Source: CAYUUR01 sp052034685
GTDB lineage: Bacteria; Patescibacteriota; Saccharimonadia; Saccharimonadales; CAYUUR01
Length of the DNA stretch: 47,360 nucleotides
Direction: 5' to 3'
Assembly: GCA_052034685.1 (NCBI GenBank)
Contig: JBPOIH010000005.1
Location: 1-47,360, forward strand
A program made the translations under genes and the position numbers. Positions 23,839 through 31,454 of the stretch are shown here, one piece after another. Below the pieces are notes generated by a model that searched no databases, was not told the DNA's origin, and saw only the letters and a program-made list of their open reading frames with translations. Position 1 is the stretch's first letter. Each line of letters opens with the position of its first letter.

Positions 23839-25692
23839 ATGGAGAAAATAACACCAGATTTCTTGGCCGCATATTCAATCGATGACATGACGGCAGATGA
23901 ATTGCAGTCTGAGAGGCGGCAGTATCTTTTGGCGTCAATTGCCGAAGATGAAGCACAAGATGAAATCACGCCGCTAGATATCACAGAACTTGCTTGGCTA
24001 GAACGAAACCCGGCTCGTTTGGTAGATAGCGCTCAAACCAAGAAAACGCAGCGTCGTCAGTTCATGCTTGCTCATATGGCGCTTCGTGGTGACGAGCCGG
24101 TTAAGGGCAAACAGTTACGATGGCTTGAAGACCGCAGGCTAGTCCGAAAACGACCCGTTCGGTCGACAAACAAACGCTGTGTCGGTGAATACGAGCTCGT
24201 GCCAGACTATGTGCCTGACGCCTTAGCGCCTACATTTTCAGAAACAAACTATGCGCCGTCAGCATTTGGCAACTCGATGATTGCTGGCTGGGATGAAGAG
24301 TCCGAAGGTCCTGCGGGCGACTGGGGGCTGTTGCCATATCCATTGTATAAGCACAGTTGTAACCCTGCAGAAATTTCTGAGCATCACAATCAGGAATTAT
24401 TCGCCAAGGCACAGCAAGCAGAGTCCCCTGAACAGCAAAAGGCTGTGTGGGAGATAGTATTGCGCAACAAGGGGCTTGTTCTAGCGTTTACACCAAAATT
24501 TAAGCGTCTTAGGACGTTTCTTGCTCAGTCTGAAGATCCAGCTATAGACCGGAGAGACTTTATCCAGGAAGCATTGTTTGTACTTAAACGTGCAGCAGAA
24601 AAATACCAACCAGAAAAGGGAATGTTCAGTACCTATGTTGTGGGATGGATACATTCAAGCGCAGGGCGAGTGGCGAGTAGTCACCGTTCAGGCATACGAC
24701 TACCAGTACACGCTAGCGAAGAGTTATTACGGATACAAAGAACTAATCAAATGCTTACCTCATTCCTGCAACGCGAGCCAACTATTGAAGAGACTGCTGC
24801 GGAGCTCGGCACAGGAAAACGTAAACTAGAAACTTTCATGAGGAAGACGCAACCAGTTGCTTCATTGGACGGTATGCTTGCGGATCAACAAACTGCCCGA
24901 ATTGAACTAGCGGATGATTATGCGTCCGAAGACCCGCTGACAGTAGATGATATGTTGCTGGATGAAGGTGCAGAATTTATGACATACATTGATTACGGAG
25001 CTGCAGAGGCTGATAGTATGCGTGAATATATCACAGAGCTGTTCAGTGCGCTTGATGTCCGTGAACAAGAAATTATACGTCTGCGTTTTAGTATCCAGAC
25101 TAACCGTCCGCGAATGACACTAGAAGAAATCGGCAATGAATTTGGTATAACCCGTGAGCGCATTCGGCAAATTGAGGTCAAAGCATTATTAAAAATGCGT
25201 AACTTGCAACAACAAGGTCGCTCTATGAGCGGTCCTTCATTGCTGCCGGCGAAAATTGAAACAAACACAAGTACTCCGCCAATGTCTCAGGAAGAGCAGC
25301 AGATCTTTCTTAAAACACGTCTTGATAAGGCTCTAGAGGCGTATCCTGAAGCCGACAGATCAGAGCTGGCAGACTGGCTGACTCGTACAAAGCGATCATT
25401 TGGCCTGATGTACGGTCGCAGTAAACCTACAGAGATGCTGGCAATAATACAAAAATCCGGCTGGATTAAGGTAACTGACTTGCCAGGCAGTAAACAAGTC
25501 TTAACTAAAGAGAATCTTGATAAAGCTTTACTTGAAGTGCGCGAGGAACTTGATGTTATTTGTTCAAGCTATACTGCACGCGAAAACGATTACGTTATTG
25601 CGCCCAGTAGCAGTCACTGGCATGGTCGACCGCTTGAAAATGATGAACCGCGGCTAGCTATCTGGCAAATAAAGCCGTTATTCGACGACTAG
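23839..25692 (+). CDS. Unusual long sigma-70-family factor with N- and C-terminal extensions
   Basis: It directs RNA polymerase to promoters. In this 617-residue protein, residues 1-200 are an acidic N-terminal extension. Region 2 (about 205-300) contains DFIQEALFVLKRAAEKYQPEKG and FSTYVVGWIHSSAGRVASS, replacing the usual FSTYATWWIRQAI. Region 3 is at about 305-345 (REPTIEETAAELG), a SLDG linker follows, and region 4 (about 400-455) contains the helix-turn-helix MTLEEIGNEFGITRERIRQIEVKAL. About 150 further residues (465-617) match nothing I recognise. Region 2.4 differs from the housekeeping type, so it is probably an alternative factor. Whether it controls the downstream msrA-heliorhodopsin genes is untested. 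Confidence 0.85.
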   Translation: MEKITPDFLAAYSIDDMTADELQSERRQYLLASIAEDEAQDEITPLDITELAWLERNPARLVDSAQTKKTQRRQFMLAHMALRGDEPVKGKQLRWLEDRRLVRKRPVRSTNKRCVGEYELVPDYVPDALAPTFSETNYAPSAFGNSMIAGWDEESEGPAGDWGLLPYPLYKHSCNPAEISEHHNQELFAKAQQAESPEQQKAVWEIVLRNKGLVLAFTPKFKRLRTFLAQSEDPAIDRRDFIQEALFVLKRAAEKYQPEKGMFSTYVVGWIHSSAGRVASSHRSGIRLPVHASEELLRIQRTNQMLTSFLQREPTIEETAAELGTGKRKLETFMRKTQPVASLDGMLADQQTARIELADDYASEDPLTVDDMLLDEGAEFMTYIDYGAAEADSMREYITELFSALDVREQEIIRLRFSIQTNRPRMTLEEIGNEFGITRERIRQIEVKALLKMRNLQQQGRSMSGPSLLPAKIETNTSTPPMSQEEQQIFLKTRLDKALEAYPEADRSELADWLTRTKRSFGLMYGRSKPTEMLAIIQKSGWIKVTDLPGSKQVLTKENLDKALLEVREELDVICSSYTARENDYVIAPSSSHWHGRPLENDEPRLAIWQIKPLFDD

Positions 25693-25755
25693 TGTATTCA
25701 TGTATGCCTCACCGTGTGGCTTATATACTCTGCGGGCATTTGCTTTGTAGCGTAT

Positions 25756-25761
25756 TATAAT
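25756..25761 (+). promoter_or_regulatory. -10 box of the DUF427-msrA unit
   Basis: TATAAT ends 17 nt before the ATG at 25779. The short leader carries the strong Shine-Dalgarno AAGGAGG (25767-25773). Confidence 0.55.
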
Positions 25762-25778
25762 TGAACAAGGAGGGCAGA

Positions 25779-26081
25779 ATGAAAGCAGTATGGAATGATC
25801 AAGTAATTGCTGAGGCAGACAAAGAAGATTTGATCTATATTGAAGGGAACTGGTATTTTCCACCCGATAAAGTCAAGGTGGAATTCTTGGAGAAAAGTCC
25901 AACACCGTATACGTGCCCATGGAAAGGTGACTGTCAGTACTTCAACGTAGTGCAAGGTGATAAAAAGAGCGAAGATGTTGCATGGAGCTATCCAGAGCCA
26001 AAAACTTCGGCGATAGACACGGTAAAAAAAGATTTCTCTAACTACGTGGCGTTCTACCGCGACGTCCAAGTAACGGAGTAA
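25779..26081 (+). CDS. DUF427 domain protein
   Basis: A 100-residue, single-domain protein of the DUF427 family (VWNDQVIAEA at the start, IEGNWYFPP, a central TPYTCPWKGDCQYF block, VAFY near the end). The family is widespread, small and of unknown biochemistry. The ATG at 25779 is chosen because AAGGAGG lies 5 nt upstream; an in-frame TTG at 25761 lies in the promoter. It is followed 9 bp later by msrA, so the two are co-transcribed. Confidence 0.88.
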   Translation: MKAVWNDQVIAEADKEDLIYIEGNWYFPPDKVKVEFLEKSPTPYTCPWKGDCQYFNVVQGDKKSEDVAWSYPEPKTSAIDTVKKDFSNYVAFYRDVQVTE

Positions 26082-26090
26082 TCAACCAGG

Positions 26091-26570
26091 ATGCATCAAG
26101 CCATATTTGCGGCCGGTTGTTTCTGGGGAGTGCAGTATTACTTTGACCAAGTGCCGGGCGTTAAGAAAACGACGGTCGGTTACACGGGCGGCAAGACCAA
26201 GAACCCAACGTATGAGCAAGTCTGCTATGAAGACACTGGCCACGCCGAGGCAGTGCTGGTTGAGTTTGATCCCAATGAAATTCACTATGAAACACTGGTC
26301 CGGCAATTTTTTCGCATGCATGATCCATCGCAACTCAACCGTCAAGGCCCAGATGTGGGCGATCAGTATCGTTCAGCGATTTTTACCATGAATGATACTC
26401 AAACGGCAATTGCTGAAAACGTCCGTGATGAGCTACAGGAATCATTGAAGCAGCCTATTGCGACGATGATTGAGCGCGCCAGCGAGTTCTATACGGCAGA
26501 GGACTACCATCAGAAATACACAGAACACACCGGCCGCGGCATGTGCCACACCCCGTACAGAGCGCTCTAG
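26091..26570 (+). CDS. msrA: Peptide methionine-S-sulfoxide reductase
   Basis: MsrA repairs oxidised methionine in proteins. The 159-residue protein has catalytic Cys10 in GCFWG, the VGYTGG and Y(E)xVCYEDTGHAEAV substrate-site blocks, DVGDQYRSAIF and a C-terminal cysteine in RGMCHTPY that could resolve the sulfenic acid. MsrB is not in the window. It forms a pair with DUF427 and is followed by the small membrane protein and heliorhodopsin, consistent with an oxidative-stress neighbourhood. Confidence 0.96.
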   Translation: MHQAIFAAGCFWGVQYYFDQVPGVKKTTVGYTGGKTKNPTYEQVCYEDTGHAEAVLVEFDPNEIHYETLVRQFFRMHDPSQLNRQGPDVGDQYRSAIFTMNDTQTAIAENVRDELQESLKQPIATMIERASEFYTAEDYHQKYTEHTGRGMCHTPYRAL

Positions 26571-26599
26571 TTGATGATTGTATATATACATGGTATAAT
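26571..26599 (+). promoter_or_regulatory. Promoter of the small membrane protein upstream of heliorhodopsin
   Basis: TTGATG (26571-26576) and TATAAT (26594-26599) have a 17-bp spacer. It begins directly after the msrA stop. The leader of about 26 nt carries GAGGA. Confidence 0.7.
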
Positions 26600-26631
26600 A
26601 CATGAAAGAAATTGATACAAGAGGATAGTTA

Positions 26632-27087
26632 ATGACCGAAGTAATGTACCCAAAAGTAGACGATGCAACCTTTGACGTCGATACCAGCCCGCTGAGTGCT
26701 GAACGAAAGTTAGCAATCTTGTCCGTTGCGGCTTGTGCAGTAGGCGCAATTGGTCTGAGCTATTTTTTGCCACAGATTGACGTAGAAATGCAGTATTATC
26801 GCAGTACAGACGCCACTCGTTACATTAATGTCGACGGCTTTGATATCCAACGCGACGCCATTAGCGTACTAGATGAATCAGCACAACAGATTGACTTTAT
26901 AGCGGCACTGCCAGGAGCTTGTGAGGTTCCGGTAACAGCTACATTGGTTATGGATAATGAAGATCGCGTCCGTGATGTGTCTGCCTACACCATTAATGAT
27001 TACGGGATGGAAGGCGTGGTTTACTTTGAGAATCAGGCAGAGCTCGCAGCCTACGCCGCTGAAAACCAACAAGCTATCTGCGCTTGA
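26632..27087 (+). CDS. Single-pass membrane protein of unknown function (151 aa)
   Basis: No family is recognised. An acidic cytoplasmic tail (1-25) is followed by one hydrophobic helix (about 28-48, ILSVAACAVGAIGLSYFL). A domain of about 100 residues, predicted to be outside the cell, contains two cysteines (about 97 and 150, GACEVP and QAICA) that could form a disulfide. It has its own promoter and ends 49 bp before the heliorhodopsin gene. A functional link with it is suggested by position only. Confidence 0.75.
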   Translation: MTEVMYPKVDDATFDVDTSPLSAERKLAILSVAACAVGAIGLSYFLPQIDVEMQYYRSTDATRYINVDGFDIQRDAISVLDESAQQIDFIAALPGACEVPVTATLVMDNEDRVRDVSAYTINDYGMEGVVYFENQAELAAYAAENQQAICA

Positions 27088-27120
27088 AGTCTAATATGTT
27101 CTTCTGACAGTGACCAGCTT

Positions 27121-27136
27121 GTGCTAAAGTGAGCAC
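27121..27136 (+). promoter_or_regulatory. Inverted repeat over the heliorhodopsin -10/start region
   Basis: GTGCT-AAAGTG-AGCAC (27121-27136) ends at the base before the ATG. It contains the extended -10 TGC-TAAAGT (27122-27130). Transcription is predicted to begin at or next to the A of the ATG. The palindrome could be an operator or a 5' hairpin in DNA form. Confidence 0.5.
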
Positions 27137-27958
27137 ATGGCAAAAACTACTAAATCTTCAAAAAAGACCCCAACAAAATCAAAAATAACGCTAGAAAACC
27201 TCCACAAATGGAACATTTGGATGGCAGTCTTGCATCTTTTCCAAGGGCTAGCAGTGCTCATACTCAGCACTTCAGCAACGCTTCCGGTTATCACTAATTA
27301 CTTGTCGCTTGATACATTAGCGAGTGAAGCATCCGGGCAGCCGGTGTTGGCGCTCGCACAAAAGACAGTCTTCAATATTAACCTCGCATATCTGGTAGTG
27401 GCATTTTTCTTTATGTCTGCAATTGCACATGCTTTGATCGCAACAGTCTACCGTGCACGATATGAGGCAAATCTAAAGCAGGGAATCAACAAAGCTCGTT
27501 GGATTGAGTATTCGTTGAGTGCAAGCACAATGATGGTAGCGATTGCGCTACTTAGTGGCGTGTATGACCTCTCTAGCTTGATTATGATATTTGCCCTCGA
27601 TGCCATTATGAACCTCATGGGTCTAGCGATGGAAGTGACCAACCAGGGTAAAAAGAAGCCAAGCTGGCTGACGTATTGGATTGGCTGTCTGGCAGGAATT
27701 ATTCCTTGGGTCGTATTTGGTATTTACGTCTGGGGCGCAAGTGTATACGGTGCGGGCAACATCCCGACGTTTGTTTACTGGATTTACGCAAGTATCTTCG
27801 TCTTCTTCAACAGCTTTGCTATCAACATGTACTTACAATACAAAAAAACAGGCAAGTGGTCTGACTATCTGTATGGCGAAAAGGTATACATGATCTTAAG
27901 CTTAGTTGCCAAGTCAGTCCTTGCATGGCAAGTTTTTGCTGGCACGCTTCGTCCGTAA
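27137..27958 (+). CDS. Heliorhodopsin
   Basis: Heliorhodopsins are retinal-binding light sensors with seven membrane helices inserted with the N-terminus inside, opposite to other rhodopsins. The 273-residue protein carries the retinal Schiff-base Lys259 in SLVAKSVLAWQVFAGTL (helix 7), the counter-ion Glu124 in RWIEYSLSAS (helix 3), His33 and His98 at the positions of the two conserved histidines, and the strongly conserved block FFNSFAINMYLQYKKTGKW. A basic N-terminal extension of about 17 residues precedes helix 1. No pump-type DTD/NTQ motif is present. No retinal-synthesis gene lies in the window, so retinal must come from elsewhere. There is no Shine-Dalgarno; the mRNA is probably leaderless. 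Confidence 0.95.
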   Translation: MAKTTKSSKKTPTKSKITLENLHKWNIWMAVLHLFQGLAVLILSTSATLPVITNYLSLDTLASEASGQPVLALAQKTVFNINLAYLVVAFFFMSAIAHALIATVYRARYEANLKQGINKARWIEYSLSASTMMVAIALLSGVYDLSSLIMIFALDAIMNLMGLAMEVTNQGKKKPSWLTYWIGCLAGIIPWVVFGIYVWGASVYGAGNIPTFVYWIYASIFVFFNSFAINMYLQYKKTGKWSDYLYGEKVYMILSLVAKSVLAWQVFAGTLRP

Positions 27959-27973
27959 GCATTTAGATCTCGC

Positions 27974-29437
27974 ATGAAGAAAATAAAGTTATCAGCACGA
28001 ACGCTAGAAATAGGCGTATTTTCGATTCTGCTGTGCTTGCTGTTTTTGAAGTATATTCTGATAGTTCAAGTTACAAATAACCCTGACGAACTCTTACGCT
28101 CCTATAAGTTCGTATATACTGATAGTTTTGATTGGTTCGCTAATGGCTTGCGTTTATTTGACAACCCGAGTATCTCAATGCGTAACCCTGGACTGCCACT
28201 TACGATTCGTTTGTTAAACGAATGGGGCGTTATATATTTACTGCCGTTGCTGAACCAATTAGCGTTCTTGGGTCTAATCGTATCGATCTACTGTAGCCTG
28301 AAAGTTCTGACTAAAAATGTTCTCATCTCGATGGGGACGGCTTTGCTGTTGTTTGCAAATTTTAATTGGGCACTATTCTCGAACTATCTCATGGCTGACA
28401 TTTACGCGATCACAGCTTTCTCCTGGGCAATATATTTCGTACTCTCTAAGCGTTACAGCGCGTCTTTTGTGTCGCTAGGGGTGTCTATGCTGTTTCAGAA
28501 CTTTGGCTACTTCCTCTATCCATTTTGGGTCGCCTGTTATCTATTTTCGAAGCGTAACGCTGTACGTAAACAGTTAAAAATAGGCCCACTCAAGCATTAC
28601 AAAACGACTATCAGTCTGTTCCTACCGCCTCTTTTGCCAGTACTGATCATCCTCCCGTGGCATGCGTACAAATGGATATACTTCGGCAGCCCACTCTACA
28701 CGAAGATTGACCAAATGGCCTTGCTGAGGTTTCAGACCGGTTTGTTATCGTACTACTCTCACGTGGCGCTCAGAACACTCGGTCTCCTTTTGGTGCTTGC
28801 TGTAGTACTCGGAGTATATGTTGCCGTCAAGCAGAGGCATGCATTCAAGAATACAGGAGCCTTGTTCATTGCTTCTGGACTGCTCGTGTCTGCTGGATTC
28901 TGGTTTCTATTTTATGACTGGCCAGATACAAGATTTTTGTTGTATGTTACCCCATGGTTCTACTTGCTTGCTGGTTATCTAATATATGTAGTGCTAAGGA
29001 ATTTACATCCGTTGTTGCTCGTATGTCTGTTTGGAGTCCTTTTTTACCATGCGTCATTGCCTACTGCACCAAAAGTAACATCGAGACAACTACCACTGGT
29101 CGACGATTACTACCTTTCGTATAAAGACTTTGGAAGTTTGTCACAAGCAAAGATCGGTCGTAATAAAGACTTTCGACTCCCCTGGATGAACGTTTCCCCA
29201 ATACTGTACGATGCACATAAAAAAAGTGCCTACTATAGGTCGGATACTGGAGGAAAGTACGCTACCGCCATCTCCTATATTGATACGAACTATGATTTTT
29301 CTCGGCGATGCTTTAGAGTGTTAGAAGGCGAGACATACACCATTAACGCAACGTTACAAATCCGCTACAATAGTGACATTAATAAGCATGCAAAAGCATG
29401 TGAACAGAATACGACAGGAGACTATGAAAACGACTGA
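27974..29437 (+). CDS. Polytopic GT-C-like membrane glycosyltransferase candidate
   Basis: The 487-residue protein has about 11-12 membrane helices and a soluble C-terminal segment (about 375-487). An early NNPDELLRSYKFVYTDSFDW loop after helix 1 holds the acidic residues typical of the first external loop of GT-C enzymes. This fold uses polyprenyl-phosphate sugars outside the membrane. No closer family assignment is possible by eye. It is followed by an overlapping methyltransferase gene and faces a GT2/GtrA pair, supporting a surface-glycosylation role. Confidence 0.7.
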   Translation: MKKIKLSARTLEIGVFSILLCLLFLKYILIVQVTNNPDELLRSYKFVYTDSFDWFANGLRLFDNPSISMRNPGLPLTIRLLNEWGVIYLLPLLNQLAFLGLIVSIYCSLKVLTKNVLISMGTALLLFANFNWALFSNYLMADIYAITAFSWAIYFVLSKRYSASFVSLGVSMLFQNFGYFLYPFWVACYLFSKRNAVRKQLKIGPLKHYKTTISLFLPPLLPVLIILPWHAYKWIYFGSPLYTKIDQMALLRFQTGLLSYYSHVALRTLGLLLVLAVVLGVYVAVKQRHAFKNTGALFIASGLLVSAGFWFLFYDWPDTRFLLYVTPWFYLLAGYLIYVVLRNLHPLLLVCLFGVLFYHASLPTAPKVTSRQLPLVDDYYLSYKDFGSLSQAKIGRNKDFRLPWMNVSPILYDAHKKSAYYRSDTGGKYATAISYIDTNYDFSRRCFRVLEGETYTINATLQIRYNSDINKHAKACEQNTTGDYEND

Positions 29438-30146
29438 AAAAGAGCGCCACTACGAAGGTGCTGACCTTGAATCCATGGCCGAAGCCAAAAACTACTATCA
29501 GTGGATGACAGAGGAATTCAAGCCGTTTATAAAGGGAACAGTTGTCGAAGTCGGAGCTGGCGTGGGTACCTTTACGGAACATCTCGCTGACTTAAAGCCA
29601 AAGCAGCTCTATGCATTTGAGCCAACCGAAGAAATGGGTCCCAAACTCGCCCAAAACATGAAACGTCGCAAGAACGTTGTAGTTGTGCAAGATTACCTCA
29701 AGTCACAGCTCAAACAGCTCAAGGGCAAAGCAGACGTGGTGATATATATAAACGTCCTGGAGCATGTCGAACGTGATGACGAAGAGCTAAAGACCGTGTT
29801 TGAAGTTCTCAAACCAGGCGGGTCGCTGCTCATCTACGTGCCGGCACTACAGGGTTTGTATGGTAGTTTTGACGAGCAGGTCGGCCACTATCGTCGTTAT
29901 AGCAAAGCAGAAATGCGCGCCAAGTTGGAGGCAGCTGGCTTCAGTGTCGAGCAGCTGTATTATTCAGACATCTACGGCATGTTGCCATGGTTTGTAAACT
30001 TTAGAATACTGAAACAGCGCCGTTTGAATCAAACGTCTATCCGAATCTATGATCGTTTTGCCATTCCAGTTATCAAATTTCAAGAAAAGCTGTTTAAGCC
30101 GCCAGTTGGTAAAAACCTTTGGGCCATAGCCAAAAAGCCTGAGTAA
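29424..30146 (+). CDS. Class I SAM-dependent methyltransferase
   Basis: The 240-residue protein has motif I VVEVGAGVGTFTEHLA, an acidic end of strand 2 (YAFEPTEEM), INVLEHVERDDEEL and the post-motif LKPGGSLLIYVPAL, typical of Methyltransf_11/23 enzymes acting on small molecules or glycans. The ATG at 29424 is chosen because ACAGGAG lies just before it; upstream in-frame starts lie inside the preceding gene. It overlaps the glycosyltransferase gene by 14 bp. The acceptor is unknown. Confidence 0.88.
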   Translation: MKTTEKERHYEGADLESMAEAKNYYQWMTEEFKPFIKGTVVEVGAGVGTFTEHLADLKPKQLYAFEPTEEMGPKLAQNMKRRKNVVVVQDYLKSQLKQLKGKADVVIYINVLEHVERDDEELKTVFEVLKPGGSLLIYVPALQGLYGSFDEQVGHYRRYSKAEMRAKLEAAGFSVEQLYYSDIYGMLPWFVNFRILKQRRLNQTSIRIYDRFAIPVIKFQEKLFKPPVGKNLWAIAKKPE

Positions 30147-30147
30147 A

Positions 30148-30897
30148 TTACTTGGAAAACAAGTTGTAGTAGAAGATTTCTCTGAGTGCTTTTGCGCCGT
30201 CACGAAAGGCATGCATCTTTTTGCCCTCTTCGAGCGTGCGGGCGTGGTAGCTAATCGGCACTATACCAAACTTCAGACGTTGGCCATCTAATTTATAACG
30301 TGAAAGACGTGCTGTTATCTCTGGTTCAAGCCCAAAGCTGCTCGTTGCTGTGATGTGCTCGGCAACTTCGCGGGCAATATCGCCAGTAATCATCTTGTAA
30401 CAGACTTCCATGTCGGGGATTTTGACGCGGATGCGTGGATAGGTGAACAAGTTAGAAATCAATGACAAAAAGCGATTACCAAGGTAGTTTTGCCAGTATA
30501 TGACTTTGTTCTTTTCCCCAAAACGATTACCGTAGACAACATCGAGCTTCTTAGACTCCATGAGTTTGAGTAGTCTGAGAACTTCCTGCGGGTCGTATTC
30601 AAAGTCAGCATCCTGGATGACCACAATCTCACCGCTTGATTCCATGAGACCGTTGCGAACAGTCTGTGACTTACCAGAGTTTTTCTTGTTGTTCAGCAAG
30701 CTAACGTTTTTGTATTGTTTGGCGAGCTTGCTGGCAATTGCTTTGGTTTTGTCCGCAGAGCCGTCGTTCACGATAATTATCTCTGTAGAAATGTGACTTG
30801 GAAACTTTACAGCCAGGACGCGGCCGATCAGTTCTGCAAGTGTTTTTTCCTCGTTATAAGCAGGTACGATGATTGATAAGGTTTTGTTTTTTGCCAT
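30148..30897 (-). CDS. GT2 family glycosyltransferase (DPM1/GtrB-like)
   Basis: It transfers sugar from a nucleotide sugar, likely to polyprenyl phosphate at the inner membrane face. The 249-residue GT-A domain has SIIVPAYNEEKTL, IIVNDGSADKT, the DxD-type metal site QDADFEYDP and VYGNRFG. There are no C-terminal membrane helices, so it is the soluble DPM1-like form. It converges on the methyltransferase with a 1-bp gap and is co-transcribed with gtrA just upstream, a classic polyprenyl-sugar pair. Confidence 0.92.
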   Translation of the reverse strand: MAKNKTLSIIVPAYNEEKTLAELIGRVLAVKFPSHISTEIIIVNDGSADKTKAIASKLAKQYKNVSLLNNKKNSGKSQTVRNGLMESSGEIVVIQDADFEYDPQEVLRLLKLMESKKLDVVYGNRFGEKNKVIYWQNYLGNRFLSLISNLFTYPRIRVKIPDMEVCYKMITGDIAREVAEHITATSSFGLEPEITARLSRYKLDGQRLKFGIVPISYHARTLEEGKKMHAFRDGAKALREIFYYNLFSK

Positions 30898-30898
30898 G

Positions 30899-31342
30899 TT
30901 AGACTCCTTCAGGCGACGACTTGTGAAATATTAGAAAACGCATACATAAGTAACTGCTGACCATTTGCACGGCCGCGACAATAAGCTTGGAAACAGGAAT
31001 CGGCGCGTGTGAATTATTGACGAGGTAGTTAAAGACGAGGGTGTTGTATACAACAAGATTAAAGCCCTGAAGGGCAATGAATGACACAAACTGGCGCTTA
31101 CGGCGGTGACTATCAGTGATCTGAAAGGTCCAACGCTTCTGCAATATAAAAGCATAGATGACTGCAGTGATAGTTGATATGACATTGGCCACGAGAATAT
31201 TACCGAAGAGCATAACGCGAAAATCGCAGACATAGACGAGGAAGTTGAGGATGCCAAAGTCAATAAAAAATGCTGACAGGCCAACAAACGCAAAGCGCAT
31301 CGGCTGGAAGTTAAGTCGTAACGTTGCGGTAGTTATTTTCAT
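30899..31342 (-). CDS. GtrA-like membrane protein (putative lipid-linked sugar flippase)
   Basis: A 147-residue protein with four membrane helices and the GtrA features (FAFVGLSAFFIDFGILNFLV, QKRWTF, and SYLCMRFLIF near the end). GtrA-like proteins accompany GT2 enzymes and are thought to move polyprenyl-phosphate sugars across the membrane. The ATG at 31342 fits the family start (RFAFVG in helix 1); a longer frame begins at 31378. It ends 1 bp before the GT2 start. Confidence 0.88.
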   Translation of the reverse strand: MKITTATLRLNFQPMRFAFVGLSAFFIDFGILNFLVYVCDFRVMLFGNILVANVISTITAVIYAFILQKRWTFQITDSHRRKRQFVSFIALQGFNLVVYNTLVFNYLVNNSHAPIPVSKLIVAAVQMVSSYLCMRFLIFHKSSPEGV

Positions 31343-31454
31343 GCAAGGTGTGTTTATGTGCGCACAGCAGTGCAGCAAGTAGTACCCTCATTAGTTTGTA
31401 TTAGTTCCTACATATACTACCAGATTCTGTAGTTATTGCGTACACTGACTATAG
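31343..31454. promoter_or_regulatory. Divergent promoter region between gtrA-like and rlmD-like genes
   Basis: TACACT (31441-31446) ends 8 nt before the ATG at 31455, a likely plus-strand -10. On the minus strand TATATG-like and AT-rich boxes are present but no convincing promoter can be fixed. Confidence 0.4.

Noticed and set aside
25693..25755. Terminator after the sigma gene
   Set aside because: Only short, imperfect stems (GCC/GGC core) without a T-run are present.
29373..29423. Longer methyltransferase start
   Set aside because: The extra residues lie within the upstream glycosyltransferase gene, have no ribosome-binding site and match no family sequence; ATG 29424 has AGGAG just upstream.
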